64,000 bases of DNA, taken from Bradyrhizobium liaoningense (GTDB taxonomy: Bacteria; Pseudomonadota; Alphaproteobacteria; Rhizobiales; Xanthobacteraceae). The notes beneath the pieces are model-generated. The model made no database searches. It was not told the origin of the DNA and saw only the letters and a list, made by a program, of their open reading frames with translations. Location of the stretch: assembly GCF_018130825.1 (NCBI RefSeq), contig NZ_JAFCJS010000004.1:1-64000 (forward strand). The letters are read 5' to 3'. This document shows positions 7,914 to 17,084 of this stretch, in pieces. Position 1 is the stretch's first letter; each line of letters opens with the position of its first letter. The position numbers and the translations under genes are program-made.

Positions 7914-9647
7914 ATGGCCACCGCTCCCGTCCACATGCCCGAACTCGTCCGCGCCACCAGCGTGCGGCAGGTGCGGCTCGTCTGCGGAATCATCCTGTTC
8001 TCTTATGTGGTCAGCCATTTCCTGAACCATGCGCTCGGCAACATCTCGGTCGACGCCATGGAGACCGGGGTCCACTACCACATGCTGTTCTGGCAGTTCC
8101 TGCCTGTCGCGATCGTGTTCTACACGGCGGCGCTGACCCATATGGGGCTCGGCGTCTACGCGCTGTACCAGCGTCGGCAGTTCCGCTGGAAGACGATCGA
8201 GCCGCTGCAGCTCGTGCTGGGGCTGAGCATCCCCGCCCTCGTCATGGCGCATGTGATCGGCGTGCGGCTGGGCCAGACGCTGTACGGACACCAGAAGCTC
8301 TACCCGCAAGAGCTCTATCTGTTCTTCATCGGCTCGCCCGGCCGGCTCTGGCAGATGACGATCCTGCTCCTGATCGCCTGGGTGCACGGCTGCATCGGCA
8401 TCTATTTCTGGCTTCGGCTGAAGCCGTTCTTCACGCGCGCGGCGCCCTATCTACTCGCGGCCGCCGTGCTGATCCCGACCCTGTCGCTGCTTGGAATCTA
8501 CCAGGGCGGCCGCAGCGTCGAGATCGACGCCGACGACGGGGAATGGCGTGCGCACAATCTCACGCGCCGCCAGCTCGGCTCGGTCGCCGAGGCCAATACG
8601 CTCGACCGCATCACCGGCGGCCTCACCGCCGGATATTTCGGTCTGCTGGGACTGGCGCTGGCGGCGCGCGGCGTACGGGCCTGGCGCGAGCGGCGCGGCG
8701 GCATGATTGCGCTGTCCTACGGCAACGGCAAGACCGTGCGCGTGCCAAAGGGCCTCTCCGTGCTGGAGGCGAGCCTGCGCCACAACGTGCCGCATGCCAG
8801 CGTCTGCGGCGGCCGCGCCCGCTGCTCGACCTGCCGCATCCGCATCATCGGCGACCATGGCGCCCTGCCCCAGCCGTCGCAGCGCGAGGCCTTCGTGCTG
8901 GCCCGTGTCGGCACCGCCGATCCGTCGATCCGGCTTGCGTGCCAGCTGCGTCCGGACTGCGACCTCTCCTTCTTCCAGCTCTTCACACCCCACACGCATG
9001 CGGCGGACGGGCACGCCTCGACGCCGGCCAGGATCGGCCAGGAGCGCTATCTCGTCAGCCTGTTCGTGGACATGCGCGGCTCGACGCAGCTTGCCGAGAA
9101 GCGGCTGCCGTTCGACACCGTCTTCATCGTCAACCGCTTCCTCGGCGCGGTCTCGCAGGCCGTGATCGCGAACGGCGGCCAGCCGAACCAGTTCGTCGGC
9201 GACGGCATGCTGGCGCTGTTCGGGCTCACAGCCGATCCGCAAGAGGCCTGCCGGCAGGCCCTGAAGGCAGCCGCCAGCCTCGCTGCGAACATCGACGAGT
9301 TGAACCAGCTCCTCAGCCACGATCTGCGCCAGCCGATCCGCTTCGGCATCGGCATTCACGGCGGCGAGGTCATCATCGGCGACATCGGCTATCGCGATCA
9401 CATCGTGTTCACGGCCCTCGGCGACGCCGTGAATGTCGCCGCCCGCCTCCAGGACATGACCAAGACGCTCGCCTGCGAGGCGATCGTTTCCGAGGAAGTG
9501 CGCCGCACCGCCGGCCTTGCCGAGGATGCCCTGCCGCAGCAGGAGGTCGCGATCCGAGGCCGCGACGAGCCGATGGCGGTGCGCGTGGTCGCGGATGCGA
9601 GGGAGCTGGCGGGGCTTGTCGCCAGCGGCGATCGGGTCGCGGCATGA
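7914..9647 (+). CDS. Membrane class III adenylate cyclase with cytochrome-b-like helices and [2Fe-2S] ferredoxin domain
   Basis: A 577-residue, three-part protein. Residues 20-265 form about six helices with histidines at 35, 39, 76, 113 and 158, a pattern like the SdhC-type diheme-b anchor described for S. meliloti CyaC. Residues 268-350 are a plant-type ferredoxin domain with Cys298, Cys304, Cys307 and Cys343. Residues 375-560 are a class III cyclase domain with metal-binding Asp386 and Asp430 and the TALGDAVNVAARL motif. The lysine usually contacting adenine (before FVGDG) is Gln426. I infer cAMP synthesis controlled by membrane redox state. It is monocistronic; a small hairpin follows. 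Confidence 0.88.
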   Translation: MATAPVHMPELVRATSVRQVRLVCGIILFSYVVSHFLNHALGNISVDAMETGVHYHMLFWQFLPVAIVFYTAALTHMGLGVYALYQRRQFRWKTIEPLQLVLGLSIPALVMAHVIGVRLGQTLYGHQKLYPQELYLFFIGSPGRLWQMTILLLIAWVHGCIGIYFWLRLKPFFTRAAPYLLAAAVLIPTLSLLGIYQGGRSVEIDADDGEWRAHNLTRRQLGSVAEANTLDRITGGLTAGYFGLLGLALAARGVRAWRERRGGMIALSYGNGKTVRVPKGLSVLEASLRHNVPHASVCGGRARCSTCRIRIIGDHGALPQPSQREAFVLARVGTADPSIRLACQLRPDCDLSFFQLFTPHTHAADGHASTPARIGQERYLVSLFVDMRGSTQLAEKRLPFDTVFIVNRFLGAVSQAVIANGGQPNQFVGDGMLALFGLTADPQEACRQALKAAASLAANIDELNQLLSHDLRQPIRFGIGIHGGEVIIGDIGYRDHIVFTALGDAVNVAARLQDMTKTLACEAIVSEEVRRTAGLAEDALPQQEVAIRGRDEPMAVRVVADARELAGLVASGDRVAA

Positions 9648-9656
9648 TGCTCACCT

Positions 9657-9676
9657 CTCCCCGTAATGACGGGGCG
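9657..9676 (+). terminator. Possible terminator hairpin after the cyclase gene
   Basis: CCCCGT and ACGGGG pair around an AATG loop, extended by CT/AG, ten bases after the cyclase stop. No T-run follows, so factor-independent termination would be weak. The sequence also resembles the core of the CTCTCCCC repeat family seen at 36658-36866. Confidence 0.4.
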
Positions 9677-9867
9677 AGGGAGCACAGCTTCGCTACGGCC
9701 GCAGCTCGCCCAATCTCATTACAAGCGTAACACCGGCTTGCTGCAACGCAGCGGCATGGGCTTGCTGCGAAAGCACGAATTGACTTCGTCTCGATCGTTG
9801 CGACAGATGAGCGCGGGATCGCGGTGATGACCGCTGATCCAACGAAAAAGCTCCGGGAGGAGACCAG

Positions 9868-11067
9868 ATGTTCGATCGACGCGACCTGCTCAGAGGAGCC
9901 GGGCTTGCCGCGATTGCGGCCACACTGAATTCCACCAAAGCGCTGGCCCTCGACACCGTCACCCTGCCCTTCGCCAATGGCGAACGGCCGCTGGTGAAAT
10001 ATCCGCAGAAGCGGCCGATGATCGGCCTCACCAGCCGACCGCCGCAACTCGAGACGCCGTTCGCGGTGTTCAATGACGGCCCGCTCACGCCGAACAACGC
10101 GTTCTTCGTGCGCTATCACCTCTCCGACCTGCCCTACAATCTCGACCCCGACAAGTTCACGCTGGAGGTCAAGGGCAAGGTCGACAAGCCGCTGAAACTG
10201 TCGCTGAAGGACATCAAGAAGATGAAGGCGACGGAGATCGTCGCCGTCAACCAGTGCTCCGGCAACAGCCGCGGCTTCTTCGAGCCGCGTGTCGCCGGCG
10301 GCCAGCTCGCCAACGGCGCGATGGGCTGCGCTCGCTGGCGCGGCGTACCGCTGAAGACCGTACTGGAGATGGCGGGCGTGCAGAGCGGCGCCAAGCAGGT
10401 CACCTTCAATGGCATGGATGGCCCGGTCAGCGACAAGACGCCCGATTTCATCAAGGCGCTCGATCTCGATCACGCCACCGATGGCGAGGTGATGCTGGCC
10501 TATGGCATGAACGGCGAGGACCTGCCGTTCCTCAACGGCTTTCCGCTGCGCCTGGTCGTGCCCGGTTATTACGGCACCTACTGGGTCAAGCACCTCAACG
10601 AGATCACCGTCATCGACAGCGTCTATGACGGCTTCTGGATGAAGTCGGCCTATCGCATTCCCGATACGCCGAACAATGCGATCGAGCCGGGCACCGCGCC
10701 GAAGGCGACGATCCCGATCAACCGCTTCACCATCCGCTCCTTCATCACCAGCGTGCCTGATGGTGCGAAGCTGAAGGCGGGAGCGGTGACCCTGCGCGGC
10801 ATCGCCTTCGACGGCGGCAAGGGCATCAAGAACGTCGAGGTCTCCACCGACGGCGGCAAGACCTGGGCGAGCGCGAAGCTCGGCAAGGATCTCGGCAAAT
10901 ACGCGTTCCGCGAATGGAAGCTGCCGGTGAAGCTCGCGGCCGGCACCGTTGAGCTCAAGGTCCGCGCCACCGGCAATGGCGGCGAGACCCAGCCGGATAC
11001 GCCGCGCTGGAACCCGGCGGGTTATCTACGCAATGTCGTCGAAACCGTCCGCGTCAGCGTGGCCTGA
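9868..11067 (+). CDS. sorA: SorA-like sulfite dehydrogenase, molybdopterin subunit
   Basis: A 399-residue sulfite oxidase-family enzyme that oxidises sulfite to sulfate in the periplasm. The N-terminus carries a Tat signal (RRDLLRGAGLAAIAATL, cleavage near residue 28). Cys130 in NQCSGNSRG is the expected molybdenum ligand; LRLVVPGYYG and WVKHL match the molybdopterin core, and the C-terminal ~120 residues are the Mo-co dimerisation domain. GGGAGG sits eight bases before the ATG. A TTGACT (9780) with ACAGAT 17 bp later is a weak candidate promoter. The next gene is the cytochrome partner, eight to fourteen bases away. Confidence 0.92.
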   Translation: MFDRRDLLRGAGLAAIAATLNSTKALALDTVTLPFANGERPLVKYPQKRPMIGLTSRPPQLETPFAVFNDGPLTPNNAFFVRYHLSDLPYNLDPDKFTLEVKGKVDKPLKLSLKDIKKMKATEIVAVNQCSGNSRGFFEPRVAGGQLANGAMGCARWRGVPLKTVLEMAGVQSGAKQVTFNGMDGPVSDKTPDFIKALDLDHATDGEVMLAYGMNGEDLPFLNGFPLRLVVPGYYGTYWVKHLNEITVIDSVYDGFWMKSAYRIPDTPNNAIEPGTAPKATIPINRFTIRSFITSVPDGAKLKAGAVTLRGIAFDGGKGIKNVEVSTDGGKTWASAKLGKDLGKYAFREWKLPVKLAAGTVELKVRATGNGGETQPDTPRWNPAGYLRNVVETVRVSVA

Positions 11068-11081
11068 GGGGGAGAATGATC

Positions 11082-11390
11082 ATGCAGCGCACCGTTCTCC
11101 TTACCGTCTTGCTGGCCCTCGCCGCCGCGGTGGGCTCGGCGCTCGCAGCGCCGGTCAACTACAAGACCCCCGACGAGGTCGCCGCCTTCAAGCCCGGCCC
11201 CAATCTCGAGGTGGTGCAGGGCAATTGCACCGCCTGCCACTCGTCCGACTACATCAACACCCAGCCACCGATGAAGGACAAGAAGGCCTTCTGGCAGGCC
11301 GAGGTGACCAAGATGATCAAGGTCTACGGCGCCCCGATCGACGACGCCGACGTCGGCAAGATCGTCGACTATCTAGCCGCGACTTACTGA
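11082..11390 (+). CDS. sorB: SorB-like c-type cytochrome subunit of sulfite dehydrogenase
   Basis: A ~102-residue periplasmic monoheme cytochrome. A Sec signal peptide (to about VGSALA) precedes the mature part, in which CTACH binds heme c and MIKVYGAPIDD supplies later conserved positions. It receives electrons from SorA and passes them to soluble cytochrome c. The ATG at 11082 has GGGGGAG at the best distance; an ATG six bases earlier is possible. Its position directly after sorA is the classic sorAB order. Confidence 0.92.
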   Translation: MQRTVLLTVLLALAAAVGSALAAPVNYKTPDEVAAFKPGPNLEVVQGNCTACHSSDYINTQPPMKDKKAFWQAEVTKMIKVYGAPIDDADVGKIVDYLAATY

Positions 11391-11598
11391 CGGAGGACTC
11401 GCGGCGTGCGGGCCATTTGACCGCGAAACGGGCAAAACCGGCAAAAACGCCGCGAAGTTGAGCGGAATTCGGCAAAAGGCTGATGTGGTTTGAGCTACCA
11501 AGCCTGCCACATTCCGCGTATCCTGTTAGGACCGAACCGGCCGGTTGGCGGGGACTGGCGGTTCGAGATCTCGGAGGAAGACCCGCGGAGAAGTCGTG

Positions 11599-11799
11599 AT
11601 GGCTAAAGGTACGGTCAAGTGGTTCAACCCGACGAAGGGTTATGGATTTATCCAGCCTGCGTCGGGGGGCAAGGATGTGTTCGTGCATATCTCGGCAGTC
11701 CAGAAAGCCGGTCTGTCCACCCTCAACGAGGGACAGACGGTGGAATACGAAGAGATCGCAAACCGGGGCAAGACCTCCGCAGAAAACCTCAAAGTATAA
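11599..11799 (+). CDS. Cold-shock domain protein (CspA family)
   Basis: A 66-residue single-domain RNA/ssDNA chaperone. The RNP motifs KGYGFIQP and DVFVHIS are intact, and the length is usual for alphaproteobacterial Csp proteins. I start at ATG 11599 (MAKGTVKWFN). A gap of about 200 bases precedes it with no gene; its GC-rich, purine-rich 3' part (GGAGGAAGACCCGCGGAG) may form a structured leader, as often seen for csp genes. A hairpin with an A/T run follows. Confidence 0.95.
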   Translation: MAKGTVKWFNPTKGYGFIQPASGGKDVFVHISAVQKAGLSTLNEGQTVEYEEIANRGKTSAENLKV

Positions 11800-11818
11800 G
11801 CCCGCCAGCGTTTGCTGC

Positions 11819-11856
11819 CTCCCGGATCAATCCGGGAGCCGGGCCAAAAAAATTTT
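11819..11856 (+). terminator. Terminator after csp
   Basis: CTCCCGGAT and ATCCGGGAG form a perfect 9-bp stem around a two-base loop (11819-11838). A GC-rich spacer and then AAAAAAATTTT follow. The stem is strong, though the T-run is not immediately adjacent. Confidence 0.6.
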
Positions 11857-11970
11857 AGAAGACGGCCAGTGCATTCGACGACAGGCGTTGCGATTGCACA
11901 CGGAGAGCTATTTTTCCTTGGCAGACCGCTTGTTCAACGCCACAGCAATGACAATCGCGACGGCACTTCG

Positions 11971-12432
11971 CTAACCCACCGGCAACGGTGCGTCGCGCTT
12001 GATCTCCTCCATCACTGCATAGGTCCGCGTCTCGCGCACGCCCGGCATCGACAGCAGGGTCTCGCCGAGGAAGCGTCGATACGCCGTCATGTCCGCTAGC
12101 CGCGCCTTCACAAGGTAGTCGAAGCCGCCGGCAACCATGTGACACTCCAGCACTTCAGGCGCGAGCTTCACCGCGCGCGCAAAGCGCTCGAAATTGTCCG
12201 GCGTGGTCTTGTCGAGCAGCACCTCGACGAACACCAGGAGACCGAGGCCGAGCCGGTGCGGATTGAGCCTGGCGCCATAGCCTTCGACAAAGCCTTCGCG
12301 CTGCAGCCGCTTCAGGCGCTCGCCGATCGAGGTCGGCGACAGGCCGATGCGCTCGGCGAGCTCGACATTGGCGATTCGTCCGTCTTCCTGCAAAATCGAG
12401 AGGATTTTCCGGTCGATTCGATCGAGTTCCAT
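11971..12432 (-). CDS. putR: Lrp/AsnC family regulator of proline use
   Basis: A 153-residue Lrp-type protein: an N-terminal helix-turn-helix (residues 5-60, RIANVELAERIGLSPTSIGERLKRL) and a C-terminal RAM ligand-binding domain (about 70-145) ending in TYAVMEEIK. It is divergent from putA over a 114-bp gap, the arrangement of the proline-responsive activator PutR in alphaproteobacteria. I infer proline-dependent activation of putA from this context and similarity of layout. Confidence 0.88.
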   Translation of the reverse strand: MELDRIDRKILSILQEDGRIANVELAERIGLSPTSIGERLKRLQREGFVEGYGARLNPHRLGLGLLVFVEVLLDKTTPDNFERFARAVKLAPEVLECHMVAGGFDYLVKARLADMTAYRRFLGETLLSMPGVRETRTYAVMEEIKRDAPLPVG

Positions 12433-12546
12433 ATTTTATCTGGCCTGTCCGTCACCTATCTTCATTTTCTAAGGCAAACTGGCTAATTTGTCTATCGAAC
12501 TACTGTCATGCGGGCTTTATCCTGAGTTTCAGCCACAGGACACGCC

Positions 12547-15546
12547 ATGCCGAACATTCCGCCGCCCTTCGCCGCCCCCTATGCCCCTGACGATGCCGAG
12601 ATTGCCGCGCGCCTCCTGCCGGCCTCGCATCTCGGCCCGCTGCAGGAGGCGCGGATCGACCGCACCGCGACGCGGCTGATCGAGGCGATCCGCAAGCGCG
12701 ACGACCGCCTCGGCGGCGTCGAGGACATGCTGCGGGAGTTCGCGCTCTCGACCAAGGAGGGGCTCGCGCTGATGGTGCTGGCGGAGGCGCTGCTGCGCGT
12801 GCCGGACGCGCGCACCGCCGACCAGTTCATCGAGGACAAGCTCGGCGAGGGCGACTTCATCCACCACGAGACCAAGTCGACCGCATTCCTGGTCAACGCG
12901 TCGGCCTGGGCGCTTGGCCTGTCGGCGCGGGTGATCCAACCCGGCGAGACGCCCGACGGCACCATCGGCCGTCTGGTGAAGCGGCTCGGCGCGCCGGCGG
13001 TGCGCACCGCGACGCGCCAGGCGATGCGGCTGATGGGCAATCATTTCGTGCTGGGCGAGACCATCGAGCAGGCGCTGGAGCGGGGCAAGCCGCGCTCGGG
13101 TCAGAAGCCGCGCTATTCCTTCGACATGCTCGGCGAAGGCGCGCGCACGGCGGCCGACGCCAGGCGCTATTTCGACGCCTACGCCAGCGCGATCGAGACG
13201 ATCGGCAAGGCGGCCGGCGAGCGGCCCCTGCCCGACCGGCCCGGCATCTCCGTCAAACTCTCGGCGCTGCATCCGCGCTTCGAGGCGATCAGCCGCGACC
13301 GCGTGATGCGCGAATTGGTGCCGCAATTGCTGGACCTCGCGCAGCGCGCCAAGGCCCACGACCTCAACTTCACCGTCGATGCCGAAGAGGCCGACCGGCT
13401 GGAGCTGTCGCTCGACGTGATCGCGGCGACGCTCGCCGATCCCTCGCTGGCCGGCTGGGACGGCTTCGGCCTCGCGATCCAGGCCTATCAGAAGCGCGCA
13501 AGCGCTGTGATCGACTATGTCGATGCGCTGGCCCGCGCGCATGACCGCAAGCTGATGGTGCGGCTGGTCAAGGGCGCCTATTGGGACACCGAGATCAAGC
13601 GCGCGCAGGAGCGCGGGCTCGACGGCTATCCCGTGTTCACCCGCAAGGCGATGACGGATCTGAACTACGTCGCCTGCGCGACGAAGCTTCTGGCCTTGCG
13701 GCCGCGCATCTTCCCGCAGTTCGCCACCCACAACGCGCTGACGGTCGCGACCGTGCTGGAGCTCGCAGCTGATAGCGGCGGCTTCGAATTCCAGCGCCTG
13801 CACGGCATGGGCGAAGCACTCTACGAGCAGCTCGCCAAGGACCACCCCGATATCGCCTACCGCACCTATGCGCCGGTCGGCAGCCATCGCGATTTGCTGG
13901 CCTATCTGGTGCGGCGGCTTTTGGAGAACGGCGCGAACTCGTCCTTCGTGGCGCAGGCCGCCGATTACCGCGTGCCGGTGCCGGCGCTGCTGCAGCGGCC
14001 GGTTGATGCCATCGTCCGGCCGCAAGCGGCCGCGCATCCCAGGATTCCGTTGCCGGGTGATCTGTTCGCGCCCGAGCGGCGCAATTCGCGCGGCGTCGAG
14101 TTCGGCGCGCGTGCCGCGCTCGATCAGTTGCTGACGAGCGTCGAGGCCGAGGCGGCCGATCTCAAGCCGATCGCTGACGCCACGCCGGAGCAAGCCAATG
14201 CGGCGGTCGCCGCCGCACGCGCCGGCTTTGTCGCGTGGAGCCGGACGCCGGCGGGCGTGCGCGCGGCGTCGCTGGAGCAGGCCGCGCATCTGCTCGAGGG
14301 CCGCAGCGCCCATTTCATCGCGCTGTTGCAGCGCGAGGGCGGCAAGACGCTCGACGACGCGCTGTCGGAGCTGCGCGAGGCCGCCGACTTCTGCCGCTAT
14401 TATGCCGCGCAGGGCCGAAGGCAGTTTGGCGTCGAGGCCGCCATGCCGGGGCCGACCGGCGAGAGCAACGCGCTTGGCCTGCGCGGCCGCGGCGTCTTCG
14501 TCGCGATCTCGCCCTGGAATTTTCCGCTCGCGATTTTCCTGGGACAGGTCTCGGCCGCGCTGATGGCCGGCAATAGCGTCGTGGCAAAGCCCGCCGAGCA
14601 GACGCCGCGCATCGCGCGCGAGGCGGTCGCCCTGCTGCACGAAGCCGGCATCCCCAGGAGCGCTCTGCATCTCGTCACCGGCGACGGCCGCATCGGCGCT
14701 GCGCTGACCGCACACCAGGACATCGCCGGTGTCGTCTTCACCGGCTCGACCGAGGTCGCCCGCAGCATCAACCGGGCGCTCGCGGGCAAGGACGGGCCGA
14801 TCGTGCCGCTGGTCGCGGAGACCGGCGGCATCAATGCCATGATCGCGGATGCGACCGCCCTGCCCGAGCAGGTCGCCGACGATGTCGTGACCTCCGCGTT
14901 CCGCTCCGCCGGCCAGCGCTGCTCGGCGCTGCGGCTCCTGTTCGTGCAGGAGGACGTTGCCGACCGCATGATCGAGATGATCGCGGGCGCGGCGCGCGAA
15001 TTGAAGATCGGCGATCCCGCGGATGTCGCAACCCATGTCGGGCCGGTGATCGACCAGGAGGCCAAGAAGCGGCTCGATGCGCATATCGCACGGATGAAGA
15101 CCGAGGCGCGACTGCATTTTGCCGGCTCCGCGCCCGATGGCTGCTTCGTCGCCCCGCACATTTTCGAGCTCGGGGAGACCGGCCAGCTCACCGAGGAGGT
15201 GTTCGGCCCGATCCTGCATGTCGTGCGCTATCGTGCCGAGAACCTCGAACGCGTGCTGCAGGCAATCGAGCGCACCGGCTACGGCCTCACGCTCGGCGTC
15301 CATTCCCGCATCGACGACACCATCGAAGCCATCATCGAGCGCGTCCGGGTCGGCAACATCTATGTCAACCGCAACATGATCGGCGCCGTGGTCGGCGTAC
15401 AGCCGTTCGGCGGCACCGGCCTGTCCGGAACCGGCCCCAAGGCCGGCGGCCCGCACTATCTCGCGCGCTTTGCGACCGAGCAGACCGTGACGATCAACAC
15501 CGCGGCAGCCGGTGGCAATGCTGCCCTGCTGGCGGGTGAAGAGTGA
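12547..15546 (+). CDS. putA: Bifunctional proline dehydrogenase / P5C dehydrogenase PutA
   Basis: A 999-residue enzyme converting proline to glutamate. The proline dehydrogenase barrel (about 90-460) has the FAD/substrate motifs VRLVKGAYWD and HNALTV; the aldehyde dehydrogenase domain (about 500-975) has SPWNFPLAIF, FTGSTEV and SAGQRCSA with catalytic Cys792. There is no N-terminal ribbon-helix-helix DNA-binding domain and no C-terminal extra domain, so it is the short (type A) form with substrate channelling. Length and cysteine number equal those of the B. japonicum enzyme of known structure. A long open frame on the other strand is a GC-rich shadow. Confidence 0.98.
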   Translation: MPNIPPPFAAPYAPDDAEIAARLLPASHLGPLQEARIDRTATRLIEAIRKRDDRLGGVEDMLREFALSTKEGLALMVLAEALLRVPDARTADQFIEDKLGEGDFIHHETKSTAFLVNASAWALGLSARVIQPGETPDGTIGRLVKRLGAPAVRTATRQAMRLMGNHFVLGETIEQALERGKPRSGQKPRYSFDMLGEGARTAADARRYFDAYASAIETIGKAAGERPLPDRPGISVKLSALHPRFEAISRDRVMRELVPQLLDLAQRAKAHDLNFTVDAEEADRLELSLDVIAATLADPSLAGWDGFGLAIQAYQKRASAVIDYVDALARAHDRKLMVRLVKGAYWDTEIKRAQERGLDGYPVFTRKAMTDLNYVACATKLLALRPRIFPQFATHNALTVATVLELAADSGGFEFQRLHGMGEALYEQLAKDHPDIAYRTYAPVGSHRDLLAYLVRRLLENGANSSFVAQAADYRVPVPALLQRPVDAIVRPQAAAHPRIPLPGDLFAPERRNSRGVEFGARAALDQLLTSVEAEAADLKPIADATPEQANAAVAAARAGFVAWSRTPAGVRAASLEQAAHLLEGRSAHFIALLQREGGKTLDDALSELREAADFCRYYAAQGRRQFGVEAAMPGPTGESNALGLRGRGVFVAISPWNFPLAIFLGQVSAALMAGNSVVAKPAEQTPRIAREAVALLHEAGIPRSALHLVTGDGRIGAALTAHQDIAGVVFTGSTEVARSINRALAGKDGPIVPLVAETGGINAMIADATALPEQVADDVVTSAFRSAGQRCSALRLLFVQEDVADRMIEMIAGAARELKIGDPADVATHVGPVIDQEAKKRLDAHIARMKTEARLHFAGSAPDGCFVAPHIFELGETGQLTEEVFGPILHVVRYRAENLERVLQAIERTGYGLTLGVHSRIDDTIEAIIERVRVGNIYVNRNMIGAVVGVQPFGGTGLSGTGPKAGGPHYLARFATEQTVTINTAAAGGNAALLAGEE

Positions 15547-15587
15547 GGGGCGCTGCTGGGTTCTGGTTCTCAATGCGCAACCAGTTC

Positions 15588-15700
15588 CGTCATCCTGAGG
15601 TGCCGGAGCGCAGCGGAGGCCTCGAAGGATGAACGGCCCGGATGTAGCCGGGCCGTCGCCCTTCGAGGGCCGCTGAAGAAGCGGCCACCTCAGGGTGACG
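15588..15700. repeat. Intergenic palindromic repeat, CGTCATCCTGAGG family
   Basis: It begins CGTCATCCTGAGGTG and ends with the near complement CACCTCAGGGTGACG. The inner parts CCTCGAAGGATGAACGGCCC and GGGCCGTCGCCCTTCGAGG also pair, giving a cruciform-like element. Two more full copies lie at 21059-21183 and 39409-39540. It fills much of the 306-bp gap between putA and the CoA-transferase gene; the rest shows nothing recognisable apart from the ribosome-binding site near 15836. Confidence 0.9.
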
Positions 15701-15852
15701 GGGAGAAATTCAAGCCCGCGGCAACTACACTGCAACGAGCCCTGCGCCGGGCGCCGTTGCATCCCGGCAAAACATCGGTCTAATGCTCCATGACTTGGCC
15801 CGCGCCAATTCCAGCGCGCGGGAAACAACAAGAGCGAGGGAGCAACGCCGCG

Positions 15853-17058
15853 ATGGACAAGGGCATTTTTGCGGGGCTGAAGGTTCTGGACTGCGCGAGC
15901 TTCATCGCAGCGCCCGCGGCCGCGACCGTGCTATCGGATTTCGGCGCGGACGTCATCAAGATCGAGCCGCCCGGCGCCGGGGATCCCTACCGCAACCTGC
16001 CCAACCTGCCGGGCTATCCGACCGGCGAGCACAATTTCGCCTGGCTGCTGGAGGCGCGCAACAAGAAGAGCATCGCGCTCGACCTCGCCAAGCCCGAGGC
16101 GCAGGCCGTGCTCTACAAGCTGGTGGAAGAGGCCGACGTCTTCATCACCAACATGCCGCCACCGGTGCGCGCCAAGCTCGGCATCACCTATGACCATCTC
16201 GCCCATCTCAACGACCGGCTGATCTACGCCTCCTTCACCGGCTATGGCGAGAAGGGCGAGGAAGCCAACAAGCCCGGCTTCGACAGCAACGCCTATTGGG
16301 CACGCTCCGGCCTGATGGACCTTGTCCGCGCCGACATCGACACCACGCCGGCCCGCTCGGTCGCCGGCATGGGCGACCACCCCTGCGCCATGGCGCTGTA
16401 CAGCGCGATCGTCACGGCGCTGTATCAGCGCGAGAAGACCGGCAAGGGCTCGCACGTCGCCTCCAATCTGATGGCGAACGGGGTGTGGGCTGCGAGCGTG
16501 CTGGCGCAGGCAAAGCTCTGCGGTGCCAAGTTCGGCGAGCGGCGGCCGCGCGAGCGCGCGCTGAACGCGGTCGCCAACCACTACCAGTGCAAGGACGGCC
16601 GCTGGCTGATCCTGTCGCTGCTGAACGAGGAGAAGCAGTTTCCGACGCTGGCCAAGTGCCTCGGGCGCGAAGACCTGATCAATGATCCCCGCTTCGCCAC
16701 CAAGGCCGATCGCCACGCCCGCTCGGTCGAGTTGATCAGGATTTTGGACGAGACCTTCGCCACAAAGGATCTCGCCGAATGGCGCAAGATCCTCGACGGC
16801 AACGGCCTCGTGTTCGGCGTCGTCGCCATTCTGGACGACATCCCGAACGACAAGCAGATGCTCGACAACGAAGTGCTGGTGCCGTTCGAGAACGACACCA
16901 TGCTCACCATCAACAGCCCGATCTGGGTCGACGGCGCAAAAAAGGTCCAGCCACGCAAGCCGCCCGCCGTGGGCGAGCACAGTGACGAGATTTTGCGCGG
17001 GGCGGGATACGACGAAGCGGAGATCAAGCAGCTGCGGGGTTCGGGGGCGGTGGGGTAA
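15853..17058 (+). CDS. CaiB/BaiF family (class III) CoA-transferase
   Basis: About 401 residues. Class III transferases move CoA between carboxylic acids; family features are GLKVLDCASFIAAPAAATVLSDFGADVIKIEPP split here as the N-terminal Rossmann part, NKKSIALDL, and KPGFD with the aspartate expected to carry the acyl intermediate. I start at ATG 15853, with GCGAGGGAG upstream; an ATG at 15790 would add 21 non-conserved residues. A glutathione S-transferase follows on the same strand after a repeat. Substrate not predictable. Confidence 0.9.
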   Translation: MDKGIFAGLKVLDCASFIAAPAAATVLSDFGADVIKIEPPGAGDPYRNLPNLPGYPTGEHNFAWLLEARNKKSIALDLAKPEAQAVLYKLVEEADVFITNMPPPVRAKLGITYDHLAHLNDRLIYASFTGYGEKGEEANKPGFDSNAYWARSGLMDLVRADIDTTPARSVAGMGDHPCAMALYSAIVTALYQREKTGKGSHVASNLMANGVWAASVLAQAKLCGAKFGERRPRERALNAVANHYQCKDGRWLILSLLNEEKQFPTLAKCLGREDLINDPRFATKADRHARSVELIRILDETFATKDLAEWRKILDGNGLVFGVVAILDDIPNDKQMLDNEVLVPFENDTMLTINSPIWVDGAKKVQPRKPPAVGEHSDEILRGAGYDEAEIKQLRGSGAVG

Positions 17059-17084
17059 GGGGGCGCGCGCACGTCTCACGCAGT

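Noticed and set aside
5975..9730. Very long plus-strand open frame of 1251 codons
   Set aside because: It is antisense or out of frame to the glycosyltransferase and the cyclase genes, and its protein is His/Arg/Gln-rich low-complexity sequence, a shadow of GC-rich codons.
11555..11580. T-arm-like GGTTCGAGATC suggesting a tRNA
   Set aside because: No acceptor, D or anticodon stems could be drawn around it; it is part of the csp leader.
15588..15700. Repeat considered as a CRISPR array
   Set aside because: Only one unit per location and no equal-sized spacers; it is a palindromic dispersed repeat.
12529..15831. 1100-codon minus-strand frame
   Set aside because: It lies opposite putA, whose protein is plainly real; the minus-strand product has no recognisable motif.
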